Positions 44,693-54,840 are shown, numbered from the stretch's first letter. The stretch is 64,000 nt of DNA from Pedococcus_A sp963730585 (GCA_963730585.1 CAVSSL010000006.1:186001-250000), one strand, 5' to 3'. The notes: generated by a model not told the origin, from the letters alone. Made by a program: numbers and translations.

Positions 44693-45283
44693 TCATTCCA
44701 AATCGGCGGCCGCGTCGACGTCGACCCCCGACGCGAGGTCGCCGCACTCGACGAGGTGGTGCGGGTGGCCGGCCAGGTAGGCCCGTGCGCCCCGGTCGCC
44801 GGTGGCCGACCCGACCACGCCGGTCCAGTGCTCCCGGCCGAGGACCACCGGGTGCCCCGGCACGCCGCGGTATGCCGCGCGGCCCAGCGCCGCGGGCGTC
44901 GTGCCCACCTCGGCGAGCACACGGCGCACCACCTCCGCACCCACGTCGGGGGTGTCGACGAGCCCGACCACCGCGCAGTCGGTGTCGGACCCTTCGAGGG
45001 CCCGCAGCCCGGTCGCGAGGGAGGGCCCCATCCCGGCGGCCCAGTCGTCGGCGACGACGACGTCGGCCCACGGGAGCGACGCGACGAGCGAGGCCACGGC
45101 GCCGGCCTCGGCTCCCGTCACGACCAGCACGCGCTCGCACCCGCCGTCTCGCAGGGCCCGGGCCGCGCCCACCACCCAGGCCTCACCGTCGGCCCCGCGC
45201 ACCAACGCCTTGGGCCGGCCCATCCGACGTCCGGCGCCGGCGGCCAGGAGCAGTCCGGTCGCGCGCGGTCCAGACGAGGGCAT
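44693..45283 (-). CDS. MobA/MocA-like molybdopterin nucleotidyltransferase
   Basis: 196 residues of the NTP-transferase fold. LLLAAGAGRRMGRPKALVRG at the N-terminus is the CTP/GTP-binding signature of the MobA/MocA family, and VGLVDTPDVGAEVV carries the metal-binding Asp. MocA makes molybdopterin cytosine dinucleotide, the cofactor form used by xanthine-oxidase-family enzymes, so MocA function fits the context better than MobA. ATG 45283 chosen; an in-frame ATG at 45301 adds six residues. It is divergent from folD and is the first gene of the maturation operon. Confidence 0.75.
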   Translation of the reverse strand: MPSSGPRATGLLLAAGAGRRMGRPKALVRGADGEAWVVGAARALRDGGCERVLVVTGAEAGAVASLVASLPWADVVVADDWAAGMGPSLATGLRALEGSDTDCAVVGLVDTPDVGAEVVRRVLAEVGTTPAALGRAAYRGVPGHPVVLGREHWTGVVGSATGDRGARAYLAGHPHHLVECGDLASGVDVDAAADLE

Positions 45284-45350
45284 GGCGTCAGCGAACCACA
45301 TGACGGAGCGTCCGAGGGGCGACGCAGGGCCCGTGGCAGGATACGGAGGC

Positions 45351-46217
45351 GTGACGGCGCGCATCCTCGACGGCAAGGCGGTCCTGGCGACCATCAAGGA
45401 CGAGCTGAAGGCGCGGGTGGCGGCGCTGGCAGAGCGGGGAGTCGTGCCCGGGCTCGGCACGGTGCTCGTCGGTGACGACCCCGGCAGCCACTGGTACGTC
45501 GGCGCCAAGCACCGCGACTGCGCCGAGATCGGCGTGACGAGCATGCGCCGCGACCTGCCGGCCGGCTCGACGCTGCAGGAGGTGCTCGACGTCGTCGCCG
45601 AGCTCAACGCCGACCCGACGTGCACCGGCTTCCTGATCCAGCAGCCGACCGGCCTCGACGAGTTCTCGATCCTCTCCGCCGTCGACCCGGTCAAGGACGT
45701 CGACGGCCTGCACCCGACCAACCTCGGCTGGCTCGTGCTGGGCAAGGCGGCCCCGCTCCCGTGCACCCCGATGGGCATCATCGAGCTGCTGCGGCGCCAC
45801 GACGTGCCGATCGCCGGGGCCAAGGTCGCCGTGGTCGGCCGCGGCATCACCGTGGGGCGTCCGCTCGGCCTGATGCTGACGCGCCGCAGCGAGAACGCCA
45901 CCGTCGTGCTGTGCCACACCGGCACCCGTGACCTGGCGGCCGAGGTCCGCTCCGCCGACATCGTCGTGGCCGCCGCCGGCGTGCCCAACCTCATCACCGC
46001 CGACATGGTCAAGCCCGGAGCCGCGGTGCTCGACGTGGGCGTCAGCCGCATCGTCGCCGAGGACGGGAAGTCCAAGGTCGCCGGTGACGTCGACCCGGGC
46101 GTGGCCGAGGTCGCCGGGTGGGTCAGCCCGAACCCCGGGGGCGTCGGCCCCATGACCCGCGCCATGCTGCTCACCAACGTGGTGGAGGCGGCCGAGCGCG
46201 CCGCCGCTCAGGCCTGA
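45351..46217 (+). CDS. folD: Methylenetetrahydrofolate dehydrogenase / methenyl-THF cyclohydrolase
   Basis: 288 residues. It has LVGDDPGSHWYVGAKHRDC (usual PASxxYVxxK motif with the catalytic Lys), FLIQQPTGLDE (PLP-like folate motif), DVDGLHPTNLG, PCTPMGIIELL and the NADP site VVGRGITVGRPLGLML. It interconverts 5,10-methylene- and 10-formyl-THF and so feeds purN/purH. GTG 45351 has GGAGGC directly upstream. The following small membrane gene (DUF3017) and nearby mdh are the usual actinobacterial neighbours. Confidence 0.93.
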   Translation: MTARILDGKAVLATIKDELKARVAALAERGVVPGLGTVLVGDDPGSHWYVGAKHRDCAEIGVTSMRRDLPAGSTLQEVLDVVAELNADPTCTGFLIQQPTGLDEFSILSAVDPVKDVDGLHPTNLGWLVLGKAAPLPCTPMGIIELLRRHDVPIAGAKVAVVGRGITVGRPLGLMLTRRSENATVVLCHTGTRDLAAEVRSADIVVAAAGVPNLITADMVKPGAAVLDVGVSRIVAEDGKSKVAGDVDPGVAEVAGWVSPNPGGVGPMTRAMLLTNVVEAAERAAAQA

Positions 46218-46224
46218 GCGCCCC

Positions 46225-46494
46225 GTGACCGCACCCAAGCTGGGGTGGTGGTGGGTCGCCACGCCCGTGCTGCTCGCGGGCATGGCGTTCTTCGCGCTCG
46301 ACCAGGTGCGCCTCGCCGGCTACGTGCTGGCGGCCGGCCTGGGCCTGGCTGCGCTCCTGCGGCTCGTCCTGCCGACCTCCCGGGCAGGGGGCCTGGCGGT
46401 GCGGTCGCGAGCCGTCGACGTGCTCACCATGGCCGGGCTCGGCCTGGTGCTGGCCGTCATCACCCGCGTCCTCGACCTCACGCCCCAGGGATAG
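46225..46494 (+). CDS. DUF3017 family small membrane protein
   Basis: 89 residues with three predicted membrane helices (WWVATPVLLAGMAFFAL, LAGYVLAAGLGLAALLRLVL, VLTMAGLGLVLAVITRVL). DUF3017 proteins are found in actinobacteria directly after folD, as here with a 7-base gap. No enzymatic motif; function unknown. GTG start at 46225. Confidence 0.8.
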   Translation: MTAPKLGWWWVATPVLLAGMAFFALDQVRLAGYVLAAGLGLAALLRLVLPTSRAGGLAVRSRAVDVLTMAGLGLVLAVITRVLDLTPQG

Positions 46495-46505
46495 GAGACG
46501 TCCGC

Positions 46506-46895
46506 GTGCGCATCACCGACACCGCCCTCTCACTCAACGTCGACGACGTCGAGGCCTCGGCGCGCTGGGTCGAGCAGCACCTCGGCTTCGGCCGCCAGAT
46601 GGAGGCCGACGGCTTCGTGTCGCTGCGCCACCCGGAGGCCCCCCTCAACCTCATCTTCCTGCGCACCGGCCTCGAGACGTTCAAGCCGGCGTCGGCCGCG
46701 GGCCGTGCCGACGGCCTGCTCGTGGTGTTCGTCGTCGAGGACGTCGACGGCGAGTACGCGCGCCTCCAGTCGGAGGGCGTCACCGTGGTCACGCCCATCG
46801 AGACCGAGCCGTGGGGCGAGCGCTACTTCCAGGTGGCCGACCCGAACGGCGTCGTCTACCAGCTCGTGCAGTGGGTGGACGCACCCGGGACGTGA
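46506..46895 (+). CDS. VOC-superfamily (glyoxalase-like) protein
   Basis: 129 residues. One complete VOC unit: LSLNVDDVEASARWVEQHLGF at the N-terminus, LVVFVVEDVDGEYARLQ in the middle, and WGERYFQVADPNGVVYQLVQW at the C-terminus with the typical DPNG turn. Related proteins are annotated as glyoxalase or dioxygenase, and specificity is unclear. GTG start 46506, 11 bases after the DUF3017 stop, so it likely belongs to the folD transcript. It is convergent with mdh. Confidence 0.78.
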   Translation: MRITDTALSLNVDDVEASARWVEQHLGFGRQMEADGFVSLRHPEAPLNLIFLRTGLETFKPASAAGRADGLLVVFVVEDVDGEYARLQSEGVTVVTPIETEPWGERYFQVADPNGVVYQLVQWVDAPGT

Positions 46896-46927
46896 ACCAG
46901 GAGCGGGGCCGCGGCACGGCGCGGCCC

Positions 46928-46973
46928 CCGCGGCATACACCGTCACTGCCCCGCGGCATACACCGTCGCTGCC
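46928..46973. repeat. Two tandem 23-bp copies carrying the CGGCATAC motif
   Basis: Units 46928-46950 and 46951-46973 differ at one base. Each contains CGGCATAC followed by ACCGTC. They lie in the short space after the VOC gene, just before the terminator. Confidence 0.8.
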
Positions 46974-46980
46974 ACACGAC

Positions 46981-47015
46981 GAAGCGGCCGCCCCGGAGAC
47001 CGGGGCGGCCGCTTC
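46981..47015. terminator. Perfect 16-bp hairpin between convergent VOC gene and mdh
   Basis: Arms 46981-46996 and 47000-47015 pair perfectly with a 3-base AGA loop. Both neighbouring genes point toward it, so it probably works for both. Confidence 0.85.
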
Positions 47016-47032
47016 GTGTGCAGGGGCCGACG

Positions 47033-48026
47033 TCAGCCGATGAGGCCGAGGCCGCGCACGGCGTCGCGCTCCTCCTCGAGCTCCTTGACGGAGGCGTCGA
47101 TCCTGGAGCGGGAGAAGTCGTTGACCTCCAGGCCCTGGACGATCTCCCAGCTGCCGTCCTTGACGGTCACGGGGAAGGAGGAGATGAGCCCCTCGGGCAC
47201 ACCGTAGGAGCCGTCGGAGCAGACCGACATCGAGACCCAGTTGCCCTCGGCGGTGCCCAGGGTCCAGTCGCGGGCGTGGTCGATGGTGGCGCTGGCCGCC
47301 GAGGCCGCCGAGGAGGCGCCGCGGGCCTCGATGATGGCCGCACCGCGCTTGGCGACGGTCGGGATGAAGGTGCTTCTCCAGCCAGTCCTGGTCGTTCACC
47401 GTCTCCGCGGCGCTCTTGCCGGACACCTTGGCGTTGAACAGGTCCGGGTACTGCGTCGCCGAGTGGTTGCCCCAGATCGTCATGTTGGTGATCTCGGTGA
47501 CCGGCACGTCGAGCTTGGCGGCCAGCTGGGAGATCGCCCGGTTGTGGTCGAGGCGGGTCAGCGCCGAGAAGCGCTCGCGGGGGATGTCGGGCGCGTTGCT
47601 CATCGCGATGAGCGCGTTGGTGTTGGCCGGGTTGCCGGTCACGGTGACGCGGATGTCGTCGGCCGCGACCTCGCCCAGGGCCTTGCCCTGCGGGGCGAAG
47701 ATGCCGCCGTTGGCCTCGAGCAGGTCGCCGCGCTCCATGCCCGGGCCACGGGGGCGGGCGCCGACGAGCAGGGCGTGGTTCACGCCGTTGAAGATGGTGT
47801 TGGCGTCGTCGCCGATCTCGACCTTGGCGAGCGTCGGGAAGGCGCAGTCGTCGAGCTCCATGACGACGCCCTCGAGGGCCTTGAGGGCGGGCGTGATCTC
47901 GAGCAGGCGCAGCTCGACAGGGGTGTTCGGGCCGAACAGCGCACCGCTGGCGATCCGGAAGAGGAGGCTGTAGCCGATCTGGCCGGCCGCGCCGGTGACG
48001 GCGACCTTGACGGGGGTTGTGCTCAC
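47033..48026 (-). pseudogene. mdh: Malate dehydrogenase, broken by a single extra base
   Basis: GTG 48026 begins a typical actinobacterial malate dehydrogenase (VAVTGAAGQIGYSLLFRIA, VGARPRGPGMERGDLLEANG, VTGNPANTNALIA, MTIWGNHSATQYPDL). Near 47371-47373, after DWLEK, the frame shifts by one base. The C-terminus then continues in another frame (MSVCSDGSYGVPEGLISSFP to GLGLIG) and ends at 47033. Removing one base of AAGCACC restores the conserved EKTFIPTV. The span is 994 bases (3n+1); corrected length is about 330 residues, normal. As a TCA-cycle enzyme it is unlikely to be lost, so sequencing error is favoured. Confidence 0.87.
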
Positions 48027-48128
48027 GGTTGGCCCTTCACATCGCTGGGTTGGGAGGGTCCTTCGCGGACCATCGGCGACGTTAGCAGGATCCTCCCGAG
48101 GCCTCTTTCGGTGGCTAGGCTCCGGCCC

Positions 48129-49136
48129 ATGCCGATCCCCGACTTCGTCCAGGCCCTGCGTCGCCAGGTGGGCAACGACCTGCTCTGGATGGCGGGTGTG
48201 AGCGCGGTGGTTCGCAACGAGCGCGGTCAGGTGCTCCTCGTCAGGCGCGCGGACACCGGTCGGTGGTCGCTCGTCAGCGGCATCCTCGAGCCGGGGGAGC
48301 AGCCGGCCATCGGCCTGGTGCGGGAGATCGAGGAGGAGACGGGCGTCGTCGCAGAGGTCGAGGCCCTCACGGGTGTGTGGACTCTCCCCGAGGTCACGTA
48401 CTCCAACGGTGACCGCGCCCAGTACCTCGACCTGTGCTTCGTCGCGAGGCACGTCTCGGGCGAGGCCCGGGTCAACGACGACGAGTCGCTCGAGGTCGGG
48501 TGGTTCGCGCCCGAGGAGCTGCCCGAGCTGCCCGAGCGGTCGATGGCTCGCCTCGAGCGGGCCCTCGCCTTCGGCGGCCGTGCGTGGTTCGAGGGCGTCG
48601 GGCAGCCGGACCCGGCCGCCGGGTCCGAGTCGCTTGTGGTCTTCGAGGGCGTCGGGCCGGAGTCGGGGCAGGCGGCGGAACCGGTGTCGGTGCGACGCGC
48701 CCGCCGGGACGACGTGCCCGCCATCGTGGCCCTGCTCGCCGACGACGTGCTCGGCCAGTCGCGGGAGGACGTCGACGAGCTCGCGCCCTACCTCGCGGCC
48801 TTCGAGCGCGTCGACGCCGACCCCGCCCACCTGCTCGTCGTGGCCGAGGCCGGCCATGAGGTGGTCGGCACCCTCCAGCTCACCGTCCTGCCGGGCCTGT
48901 CGCGGCGCGGCGCTCTGCGCGCGCAGGTCGAGGCTGTCCGGGTCGCCGACTCCCAGCGCGGGAAGGGGCTGGGCCGTGCCCTCGTCCTCTGGGCCGTCGA
49001 GGAGTCCCGGGCGCGCGGGTGTTCGCTCGTGCAGCTGACCTCCAGCAAGCAGCGCACCGATGCCCACCGGTTCTACGAGCGGCTCGGGTTCGTCTCCTCG
49101 CACGAGGGCATGAAGCTGGACCTGGGGACGGCATGA
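48129..49136 (+). CDS. Nudix hydrolase fused to a GNAT acetyltransferase
   Basis: 335 residues. The N-terminal Nudix domain (about 15-150) has an intact box, GILEPGEQPAIGLVREIEEE followed by TGV, so hydrolase activity is expected. After an acidic linker, the C-terminal GNAT domain (about 185-335) shows VRRARRDDVPAIVALLADD, the acetyl-CoA loop QRGKGLGRALV and the FYERLGFVSSHEGM tail. Each domain looks complete. The fusion may link hydrolysis of a nucleotide-sugar or CoA derivative to acetylation, but substrates are not readable. ATG 48129; the stop overlaps the next ATG (ATGA). Confidence 0.8.
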   Translation: MPIPDFVQALRRQVGNDLLWMAGVSAVVRNERGQVLLVRRADTGRWSLVSGILEPGEQPAIGLVREIEEETGVVAEVEALTGVWTLPEVTYSNGDRAQYLDLCFVARHVSGEARVNDDESLEVGWFAPEELPELPERSMARLERALAFGGRAWFEGVGQPDPAAGSESLVVFEGVGPESGQAAEPVSVRRARRDDVPAIVALLADDVLGQSREDVDELAPYLAAFERVDADPAHLLVVAEAGHEVVGTLQLTVLPGLSRRGALRAQVEAVRVADSQRGKGLGRALVLWAVEESRARGCSLVQLTSSKQRTDAHRFYERLGFVSSHEGMKLDLGTA

Positions 49137-49768
49137 GCGACGACCTGGCCGACGTCGCCGCGCTGGGGGAGCGCTTCGTGGCCGAGGCGAGCCCGCGGTT
49201 CAAGGACTTCCGGGTCGACTTCGAGAAGGTCAGCAACGCCGCGTCCCGGACCCTGCGCGTCGACGAGGGAAACCTCGAGCTGGCCAGGGCGATGTTCCAC
49301 GACACCGACTGGGCCCTGCGCCTGTCGCTCCAGCGCCGGTATGCCGCGGAGGGCGCCTGGGAGCCGTTGCTGAAGTACCACCTCACCAGGACGAGGAGGT
49401 ACTGGAGCAGCACCTCGCCGTTCCCTGACGCGCCGGCCCAGACGACGCTCGACCTGTTCGCCGAGCACGGCCGGGCCGACCTCGGCCTCATCCTGGTGCG
49501 CACCCACGTCGAGGTCATGCTCAAGCGGCTCCGCAGGGACCTGTCGAAGCGCAACCCGCGAGGGCCCGGCAAGCAGTACGACGAGGCGACCCGCCGGATC
49601 CTCTCGGCGATGGATGCGGCCGTCGCAGCAGCCATCCCCGACACCAAGCGGGACCTGCTGCGCGACCTCGAGGCCGTGGAGCCCTACGTCACGGCCCACG
49701 GCAGCGACGAGGACAAGACCTGGTTCGCGGAGGTCCGCCGCGAGGTCTGGATGGAGCGCCGCGCCTGA
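49133..49768 (+). CDS. Hypothetical protein, coupled to the Nudix-GNAT gene
   Basis: 211 residues, soluble, rich in charged residues and helices. It begins MSDDLADVAALGERFVAEAS and contains the basic stretch HLTRTRRYW and KRLRRDLSKRNPRG. No signal peptide, membrane segment or recognised catalytic motif. I do not recognise the family. The ATG overlaps the preceding stop (ATGA), which suggests joint expression with the Nudix-GNAT protein. Codon use matches the region, so it looks native. Confidence 0.65.
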   Translation: MSDDLADVAALGERFVAEASPRFKDFRVDFEKVSNAASRTLRVDEGNLELARAMFHDTDWALRLSLQRRYAAEGAWEPLLKYHLTRTRRYWSSTSPFPDAPAQTTLDLFAEHGRADLGLILVRTHVEVMLKRLRRDLSKRNPRGPGKQYDEATRRILSAMDAAVAAAIPDTKRDLLRDLEAVEPYVTAHGSDEDKTWFAEVRREVWMERRA

Positions 49769-49865
49769 CGACTCCGCCTGCTTCGCCACAAGGGGTCCAG
49801 ACCGTGCAGGTCTGTGGTGGGCTGGGATCTGTGGCGCGGAGCGCCCCTCACGAAGGAGAGAGACG

Positions 49866-50270
49866 ATGAGCGGAAGCGGGACCAAGGACGATCCCTGGGT
49901 GATGACCACGCCCCCGGGGACGTCGGAGTACACCATGTACCGCGACGACTCTGCCGAACCGCCGCAGCTGGTCTGCCAGGTCGGTTCCACGAGGCTGGCC
50001 TACGACGCCCGGGTCGTCGAGGACCTCCACGCGTGGCTGCGCGACCAGGGCGACTGGGTGCCGCTCGGTGCGGCTGACGAGCAGAAGCCGGCCAAGGACG
50101 GCACGGTCGAGGCGTGGGCCCGCTCGGAGTCCAACCCGCTCGGAGGCTGGTACGGCCTTCGGAAGGGCTACCGGGGACGGGCTGGAATGTACCTTCCGCC
50201 GCTACTCGAGGAGCTGGGCCTGGCCGAGGTCGAGCACCAGCCGCGCAACAACCGGATGCGCGCCATCTGA
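49866..50270 (+). CDS. DUF6855-like small soluble protein
   Basis: 134 residues. Conserved-looking blocks are GTKDDPWVMTTPPGTSEYTM, ARVVEDLHAWLRDQGDWVPL, DEQKPAKDGTVEAWARSE and a tail RNNRMRAI. I recall this as the DUF6855 family of actinobacteria; function unknown. ATG 49866 has GGAGAG at about eight bases. The stop codon lies in the stem of the hairpin shared with the convergent dehydrogenase gene. Confidence 0.7.
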   Translation: MSGSGTKDDPWVMTTPPGTSEYTMYRDDSAEPPQLVCQVGSTRLAYDARVVEDLHAWLRDQGDWVPLGAADEQKPAKDGTVEAWARSESNPLGGWYGLRKGYRGRAGMYLPPLLEELGLAEVEHQPRNNRMRAI

Positions 50271-50286
50271 CCCCCGCCCGGGGTCA
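50268..50286. terminator. Short hairpin whose arms contain both convergent stop codons
   Basis: TGACCCC (50268-50274) pairs with GGGGTCA (50280-50286). The TGA of the left arm is the stop of the plus gene, and TCA of the right arm is the stop of the minus gene. Only 7 bp, so termination strength is uncertain. Confidence 0.45.
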
Positions 50287-51465
50287 GGGCTTGAGCACCA
50301 CCTTGATGCAGCCGTCGGCCTTCTCCTGGAAGATCTTGTAGTACTCCGGCGCCTCCTCCAGGGAGGGGCGGTGCGTCGCCAGCGTCTCGAGGCCGAGCAC
50401 GTCGCCGTCCTGCTGGACCACCGGCATGATGTCGTCGATCCAGCGCTTCACGTGGCACTGGCCGAGCCGCATCGTGATGCCGCGGTCGAACATCTCCATC
50501 AGCGGCATGGGGTTGACCTCGCCGCCGTACACGCCGCTGACCGAGACGGTGCCTCCGCGCCGCACACCCTTGATGGCCGTGGTGAGGGCGGCGATGCGGT
50601 CGATGCCCATCGTGTCCACCATCGGCTTGGCGACCGCGTCAGGAAGCATGCCGACCGCCTTGATCGCGGTCTCCATGACGGGGTTGCCGTGCGCCTCCAT
50701 GCCGACGGCGTCGAGGACCCCGTCGGCGCCCCGGCCGCCGGTCAGCTCGATGAGGGCCTCAGCCACGTCGTCCACCTCGTCGAGGTCGATGGTCTCCATC
50801 CCGAAGGAGCGGGCGAGGTCGAGCCGCTCGGGCACCCGGTCGACACCGATGACCCGGCGCCCCTGGTGCACGGCGATGCGGCCGGCGAGCTGGCCGACGG
50901 GGCCGAGGCCGAGCACCGCGAGCGTGCCCTCCTCGGGGACGTCGGCGTAGGCCACGCCCTGCCAGGCCGTCGGCAGGATGTCGGAGAGGTAGAGGTAGCG
51001 CTCGTCCGCCCCCTCGTCCGGGACCTTGATCGGGCCGAAGTGCGCCTGCGGCACGCGCAGGTACTCCGCCTGGCCCCCGGGCACGGAGCCGTAGAGCTCG
51101 GTGTAGCCGAACAGCGAGGCGCCCTTGCCCTGGGCGCGGTTCTGCGTCGTCTCGCACTGCGCGAAGAGCCCGCGCGAGCACATCCAGCAGGAGCCGCACG
51201 AGATGTTGAACGGCACCACGACCCGGTCGCCCGGCTTGATGTGGGTGACCTCGGCCCCCACCTCTTCGACCACACCCATCGGCTCGTGACCGAGGATGTC
51301 GCCCTCGTGGAGGTAGGGCCCGAGCACGGAGTAGAGGTGCAGGTCGGAGCCGCAGATCGCCGTCGAGGTCACCTTGATGATCGCGTCGGTGGGTTCGCTG
51401 ATGACCGGGTCCGGCACCGTCTCGACGCTCAGCTTCTCCTTGCCCTGCCACGTCAGTGCCCGCAT
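50284..51465 (-). CDS. Zinc-dependent alcohol dehydrogenase (formaldehyde dehydrogenase-like MDR)
   Basis: 393 residues. The catalytic zinc ligands are in TAICGSDLHLY (Cys about 38) and GHEPMGVVEE (His, Glu). Structural zinc cysteines are in CGSCWMCSRGLFAQCE, and the NAD site is VLGLGPVGQLAGRIA. The length, about 40 residues longer than simple ADHs, and the late GVYGGEVNPMPLMEMFDRG segment match the glutathione-independent formaldehyde dehydrogenase-like branch common in actinobacteria. Substrate uncertain. It is divergent from the band-7 gene, with 156 bases between. Confidence 0.83.
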   Translation of the reverse strand: MRALTWQGKEKLSVETVPDPVISEPTDAIIKVTSTAICGSDLHLYSVLGPYLHEGDILGHEPMGVVEEVGAEVTHIKPGDRVVVPFNISCGSCWMCSRGLFAQCETTQNRAQGKGASLFGYTELYGSVPGGQAEYLRVPQAHFGPIKVPDEGADERYLYLSDILPTAWQGVAYADVPEEGTLAVLGLGPVGQLAGRIAVHQGRRVIGVDRVPERLDLARSFGMETIDLDEVDDVAEALIELTGGRGADGVLDAVGMEAHGNPVMETAIKAVGMLPDAVAKPMVDTMGIDRIAALTTAIKGVRRGGTVSVSGVYGGEVNPMPLMEMFDRGITMRLGQCHVKRWIDDIMPVVQQDGDVLGLETLATHRPSLEEAPEYYKIFQEKADGCIKVVLKP

Positions 51466-51607
51466 GGGTGAACTCCTCGCCTCGGCTCGCTGGTCGGTTC
51501 GTCCACGCTAGGCGAGACCGTGGGATCCAACACTTCGAACGCCCCCGGGGAGGGACCTAGGACTCTGGCAGCGACGTGGACACCCGCCGAAGCGTGGAGG
51601 TGACTCC

Positions 51608-51613
51608 AGGAGG
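51608..51613 (+). promoter_or_regulatory. Strong ribosome binding site AGGAGG deciding the band-7 start
   Basis: AGGAGG at 51608-51613 is eight bases before ATG 51622 and overlaps the alternative GTG 51613, so the GTG is ruled out as start. Confidence 0.7.
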
Positions 51614-51621
51614 TGGTGACG

Positions 51622-52425
51622 ATGTCGAGGCTCGGTGTCGCCATCGTGAAGCAGTACGAACGAGGCGTGGTGTTCCGGCTCGGCAAGTTGCGCAACGTCC
51701 GGGACCCGGGGATGCGGTTCATGATCCCCTTGGTCGACCACCTGATGAAGGTCAGCCTGCGCACGGTGACCATGCCGATTCCCTCGCAGCAGATCATCAC
51801 CCAGGACAACGTCTCCATCGGTGTGGCCGCGGTCGCCTACTACCGACGGGTCGACCCGGTGAAGTCGATCCTCGAGATCGAGAACGTCGAGTCGGCCGTG
51901 GGGCAGTTCGCGCAGACCACGGTCCGCAACATGGTCGGCCGCTCGAGCCTGGACCAGGTGCTCAGCAACACCGAGGCCCTCAACGAGGCGATCAAGCGGG
52001 TCCTCGACGTCACGACGGAGCGGTGGGGGGTGCTGGTCCAGCTCGTCGAGCTCAAGGACATCGAGCTGCCGGCGTCGATGCAGCGGGCCATGGCCAAGCA
52101 GGCTGAGGCGGAGCGGGAGAAGCGGGCCAAGATCATCGCTGCCGAGGGGGAGGCGCTGAGCGTCGGCAAGCTCGCCCAGGCCGCCGACGTCATCGCCCAG
52201 AGCCCCATCGCGCTGCAGCTGCGCAACCTGCAGGTCCTCTCCGAGATCGCCGTGGAGAAGAACTCGACGATCGTCTTCCCTGCCCAGTTCTTCGAGAGCA
52301 TCCGCAGCGCCATGGAGTTCCAGAAGCACGAGGACGCCGCCAAGGTCGAGGTCCATCCGGTCCCCACGGCCGCCCCCGCTGAGCCGGTCGCAACCGAGCG
52401 CAACGCGGAGCTGGCCTTCCCCTAG
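51622..52425 (+). CDS. SPFH/band-7 (stomatin/slipin-like) protein without an obvious membrane anchor
   Basis: 267 residues. The SPFH domain starts immediately with VAIVKQYERGVVFRLGKL and continues through ISVNISIGV-like QDNVSIGVAAVAYYRRVDP, followed by a coiled-coil MQRAMAKQAEAEREKRAKII, and AEGEALSVGKLAQAADVIAQ. Slipins normally have an N-terminal hydrophobic segment before the PEYERG motif; here it is absent. ATG 51622 is chosen because AGGAGG lies eight bases upstream; the in-frame GTG at 51613 overlaps that ribosome site. Likely a membrane-associated scaffold by oligomerisation. Ends before a bidirectional hairpin. Confidence 0.82.
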   Translation: MSRLGVAIVKQYERGVVFRLGKLRNVRDPGMRFMIPLVDHLMKVSLRTVTMPIPSQQIITQDNVSIGVAAVAYYRRVDPVKSILEIENVESAVGQFAQTTVRNMVGRSSLDQVLSNTEALNEAIKRVLDVTTERWGVLVQLVELKDIELPASMQRAMAKQAEAEREKRAKIIAAEGEALSVGKLAQAADVIAQSPIALQLRNLQVLSEIAVEKNSTIVFPAQFFESIRSAMEFQKHEDAAKVEVHPVPTAAPAEPVATERNAELAFP

Positions 52426-52447
52426 GACCAGTCCCTGCGTCCAGAGA

Positions 52448-52494
52448 CACGTATGCCGGGTGGTCACCTCGTCGGTGACCACCCGGCATACGTG
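52448..52494. terminator. Perfect 21-bp hairpin built from inverted GTATGCCG motifs
   Basis: Arms 52448-52468 and 52474-52494 are fully complementary with a 5-base TCGTC loop. GTATGCCG is at 52451-52458 and its complement at 52484-52491. It lies between the convergent band-7 gene and icd, so it is very probably a bidirectional terminator. Confidence 0.85.
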
Positions 52495-52510
52495 GTGCGG
52501 GCCTGTTGGG

Positions 52511-54727
<2,217 letters not shown>

Positions 54728-54840
54728 GAAGGCGGCACTCCTGCTGTCGTCGGGTCGTGCGGGCGCGCGAAAAGAACGCGTGAGGAAAAGCGCTGTTCAG
54801 GCTATCGAACGCGCGTGCGGCCGCGACCGGGGTGCCGACC

